From: Bacillus sp. JCM 19041 | GTDB taxonomy: Bacteria; Bacillota; Bacilli; Bacillales; Bacillaceae_D | DNA: 56,926 bases | Assembly (NCBI GenBank): GCA_001310375.1 | Contig: BAXC01000016.1 | Location: 1-56,926, forward strand | Direction of reading: 5' to 3' | Part shown: piece by piece, positions 53,712-56,926 of the stretch | Layout: each line of letters starts with the position of its first letter | How positions within the stretch are numbered: position 1 is the first letter of the stretch | Made by a program: the position numbers and the translations under genes | The notes under the pieces: model-generated | The model's database searches: none | Told to the model about the DNA's origin: nothing | Seen by the model: only the letters and a program-made list of their open reading frames with translations

Positions 53712-53744
53712 AGGCGAGAGGTTCTATTTAGAACGCTATCGCCT
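53712..53744 (-). other. Intercistronic hairpin between atpE and atpF
   Basis: AGGCGA (53712-53717) pairs with TCGCCT (53739-53744), and inside it GTTCT pairs with AGAAC. It has no T-run, so it is more likely an mRNA-stability element than a terminator. Confidence 0.6.
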
Positions 53745-53781
53745 CTCAAAATACTGCTTCGTTCAATTACCTTGTTAATCG

Positions 53782-54033
<252 letters not shown>

Positions 54034-54072
54034 TTAATTAGTTTTTATAAAAGCGCTCTGTATGAGCAGGAA

Positions 54073-55202
<1,130 letters not shown>

Positions 55203-55427
55203 TTAGTCATCGTCTCCTAAAAAGGGCTGAACGACTTTGGAGATGCTATATGTGCTCATAAACATACCGAACAACAAACAACTGATTAAAAAAACCGGTT
55301 CTACCCCAAACAATTTATCGAGCCACAAACCAAGGAACAAGCCTCCGACCGTACCTCCAAGCACACAGGACGTAATAGTTGAAACCAGCATAAAAGCCCG
55401 CATTGGATTCTTTCCTGGTTTTGACAA
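55203..55427 (-). CDS. atpZ: AtpZ-like small membrane protein
   Basis: 74 residues. Start TTG 55427 follows GGAGG by nine bases; the longer open frame has no signal. Two membrane helices separated by DKLFGVEP: STITSCVLGGTVGGLFLGLW and VFLISCLLFGMFMSTYSI. AtpZ leads the atp operon in alkaliphilic Bacillus and acts with AtpI in cation supply and high-pH ATP synthesis. Confidence 0.85.
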   Translation of the reverse strand: MSKPGKNPMRAFMLVSTITSCVLGGTVGGLFLGLWLDKLFGVEPVFLISCLLFGMFMSTYSISKVVQPFLGDDD

Positions 55428-55501
55428 TGAAAACGACCTCCATTGCAATAGAAACACTGTACAATACACTTATGTAACCCTTATCATGGTAACCCTTTGT
55501 A

Positions 55502-55530
55502 ATCGTACAATAGCAGGTTTCCTCTGTCAA
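55502..55530 (-). promoter_or_regulatory. Sigma-A promoter of the atp operon
   Basis: On the minus strand, TTGACA (55530-55525), a 17-bp spacer and TACGAT (55507-55502): a perfect -35 and a good -10, giving a leader of about 70 nt before atpZ. Confidence 0.8.
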
Positions 55531-56134
55531 CGAATTTTGGCAGGAAATAAAAAGAGTTACAAAAGAACTACTCATTGTTCACACAACTGTCATATCATTC
55601 CCAATTTATAGAGACTCCATGACAGCAAAGAGGTTTGAGTCTTGTATTTTTTCGCCCGAATGCCCATTTTTAACCAGTTTTTATATTCAAAGAAGTTCTT
55701 TCATAAGCAGATAAATTGACAAGTCATTTTTGTTATGTAATTAAACACATCGGAAATTCAAACCGTTGCTTCAGACCACAAAAAATCGCCCCAAAGATTT
55801 ATCTTTGCAGCATTTTGAGGTCAATTTTAGTTGGAAATGCTTGAAGTCTTATATCTAGACAGCGACTTCATGTGATTTCATGAGTTTTTTAAAACTGTTC
55901 ACATAACTTTCATGGATATTCGCAGGTCTTGTGATCGAACCAAGGAGCCAACCCACTAGCAACACACTTGCGATACGGCAACGCTAGACAACCTTTTCTC
56001 TCATTCGCTTTTCACATAGTAACCACTTGGAGGGGTCTGTTGTACTTTCTTTAACCTTCCACAAGCTTTCTAATACCACATCGACCTTTTTTCGTTCAAA
56101 CTATAGTGATTTGTATTCTTATTGGAAGGATCCG
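55531..56134. other. Long gap upstream of the atp promoter
   Basis: No convincing gene. On the minus strand a 39-codon stretch without stop (about 55972-55855) encodes ASVLLVGWLLGSITRPANIH and a basic helix, then TAG. It lacks an ATG and a ribosome-binding site. It may be the end of a decayed membrane-protein gene or chance. Confidence 0.4.
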
Positions 56135-56252
56135 GCATCCGCGGAAAGCGAAGTGTATGCCGGGAGCGAGGACAAAGCACACGCATCGTATCTCCACTCA
56201 TAAGTAAAAAGCTTGTCGACGATTCCGTTTTTACCGGACTTTGTCGACAAGC
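56135..56252 (-). repeat. Dispersed intergenic element, copy D (left module only)
   Basis: On the minus strand, GCTTGTCGAC and GTCGACAAGC form a perfect 10-bp stem (56252-56243 with 56220-56211) followed by TTTTTAC. Then come GAGTGGAGATACGATG and CCCGGCATACACTTCGCTTT next to CCGCGG. It sits at the 3' end of the Vpr-like gene and may be its terminator. The right module is absent. Confidence 0.75.
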
Positions 56253-56290
56253 CTATGCACCAGAAGTTCATCCCCTTTGCTTCTAACCTT

Positions 56291-56926
56291 TTATTTTGGT
56301 GGGGGCAGAAATTCTTCTCCAATATCAATCATTGTTTCAATTGTATCTTCCGCACCTTCGCTTCGTGCATAAATTAATGCTTTATATCTTCCTGGTTTTA
56401 CCTTTAGATCTTGCAATTCACCACTAACCATTCCTCGCTCTGATTGTTCGTTTTCTACGAGTGAACCAACATAATGAAACGTGTCAGGATCATACAAGGC
56501 GATCCCTGATTCTTCTGCGCCGGCCGGCAAATAATACTCATAATAGTACCCATTTTTTTGATCGCTATGTGCAAACTGAAACGCCATTACGCGAGGGTAA
56601 TTTGGCTCTTCCATAAATAATACATATGGAATATGGATTTCTTCAGTATCGTTTTTAATGTTAACCGTCCCTGCATGAAGTCCGTTTTGCAATAGAGCTG
56701 GATTAATTTCTGCGACAAGCGTGATTTGTTTTCTTTCATTCGCTTCTAATACAACATCTTCAGGGCTTCCCATTCAATTCCATCCAATTCACCAATTGGT
56801 GGTTCAATATGGAATGTTTGCTTTTTATTATCTGTATTCTCAACCGTTAGATGCAATTCTCTTTTCGTCTGGCTTGCCTTTTTATCCCACGTCCCAAAAG
56901 TTAAAGAACTAGGATAGACAAGCGTC
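56291..56926 (-). CDS. Vpr-like extracellular subtilase, C-terminal part (frameshifted, partial)
   Basis: About 210 C-terminal residues; the gene starts beyond the window. Text includes TLVYPSSLTFGTWDKKASQT, then after a missing base near 56773 SPEDVVLEANERKQITLVAE, and EPNYPRVMAFQF with YYLPAGAEESGIALYDPDT. Domains of this kind follow the peptidase domain in Vpr-type minor extracellular proteases. The catalytic triad is outside the window, so activity cannot be judged. Confidence 0.7.

Overview
The window is chromosomal DNA from a spore-forming, flagellated, low-GC Gram-positive bacterium of the Bacillaceae. Evidence includes spoIIID, spoIIQ, spoIID, a gerA-type germination operon, mbl, flhO/flhP, and the Bacillus order murA-ywmB-ywzB-atpCDGAHFEBI. 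Lineage clues point to an alkaliphile: the ATP synthase c-subunit has the PxxExxP motif, the a-subunit has a Lys eight residues after the essential Arg, an atpZ gene leads the operon, and there is a poly-gamma-glutamate capsule locus. Genera such as Alkalihalobacillus or Shouchella are plausible; the species cannot be fixed from sequence alone.

Layout. (1) 1-4.2 kb: the end of a UvrA-like ATPase gene, a degenerate M50-like membrane protein with an acidic tandem-repeat tail, an MFS exporter with an ArsR-type regulator, and a YCII protein. (2) 4.3-14.9 kb: an envelope/capsule region with a tyrosine phosphatase, tyrosine kinase and kinase modulator (ywqEDC), an LCP ligase, a TPR protein, the poly-gamma-glutamate operon pgsB-pgsC-pgsA-pgsE-gamma-glutamyltransferase, and a PgdS-like hydrolase with three NlpC/P60 domains. 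(3) 15-22.9 kb: aldehyde dehydrogenase, DUF402 protein, a small sigma-B-type gene, a TetR-controlled SMR efflux pair, guanine deaminase, an NAD(P)-binding protein, a SEDS protein and galE. (4) 23.3-33.6 kb: a second LCP protein, a lipoprotein, a LexA-controlled Y-family polymerase, an NlpC/P60 wall hydrolase, arylamine N-acetyltransferase, an agmatinase-family enzyme and a YhgE/Pip protein. (5) 33.8-45.4 kb: fabZ, an esterase, an azoreductase remnant, gerAA-AB-AC, an EpuA-like protein, flhP-flhO-mbl-spoIIID, spoIIQ and spoIID. (6) 45.5-55.5 kb: murA, ywmB, ywzB and the complete atp operon. (7) The right edge holds the end of a Vpr-like subtilase gene.

Two features cut across the window. First, more than 20 otherwise well-conserved genes, including fabZ, a SEDS gene and atpA/C/E/H, are broken by single-base indels (about 32 in 57 kb, nearly all -1). 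This looks like uncorrected sequencing error rather than biology, so I give whole-gene coordinates spanning the breaks and mark where each shift lies. Second, six copies of a dispersed, hairpin-rich intergenic element sit next to gene 3' ends. Several share a hairpin with covarying arms next to a conserved GTCTACGRTYTGA foot (CCGTAGAC on the other strand), and some are flanked on both sides by near-identical gene-end hairpins. This family is the best candidate here for something undescribed.
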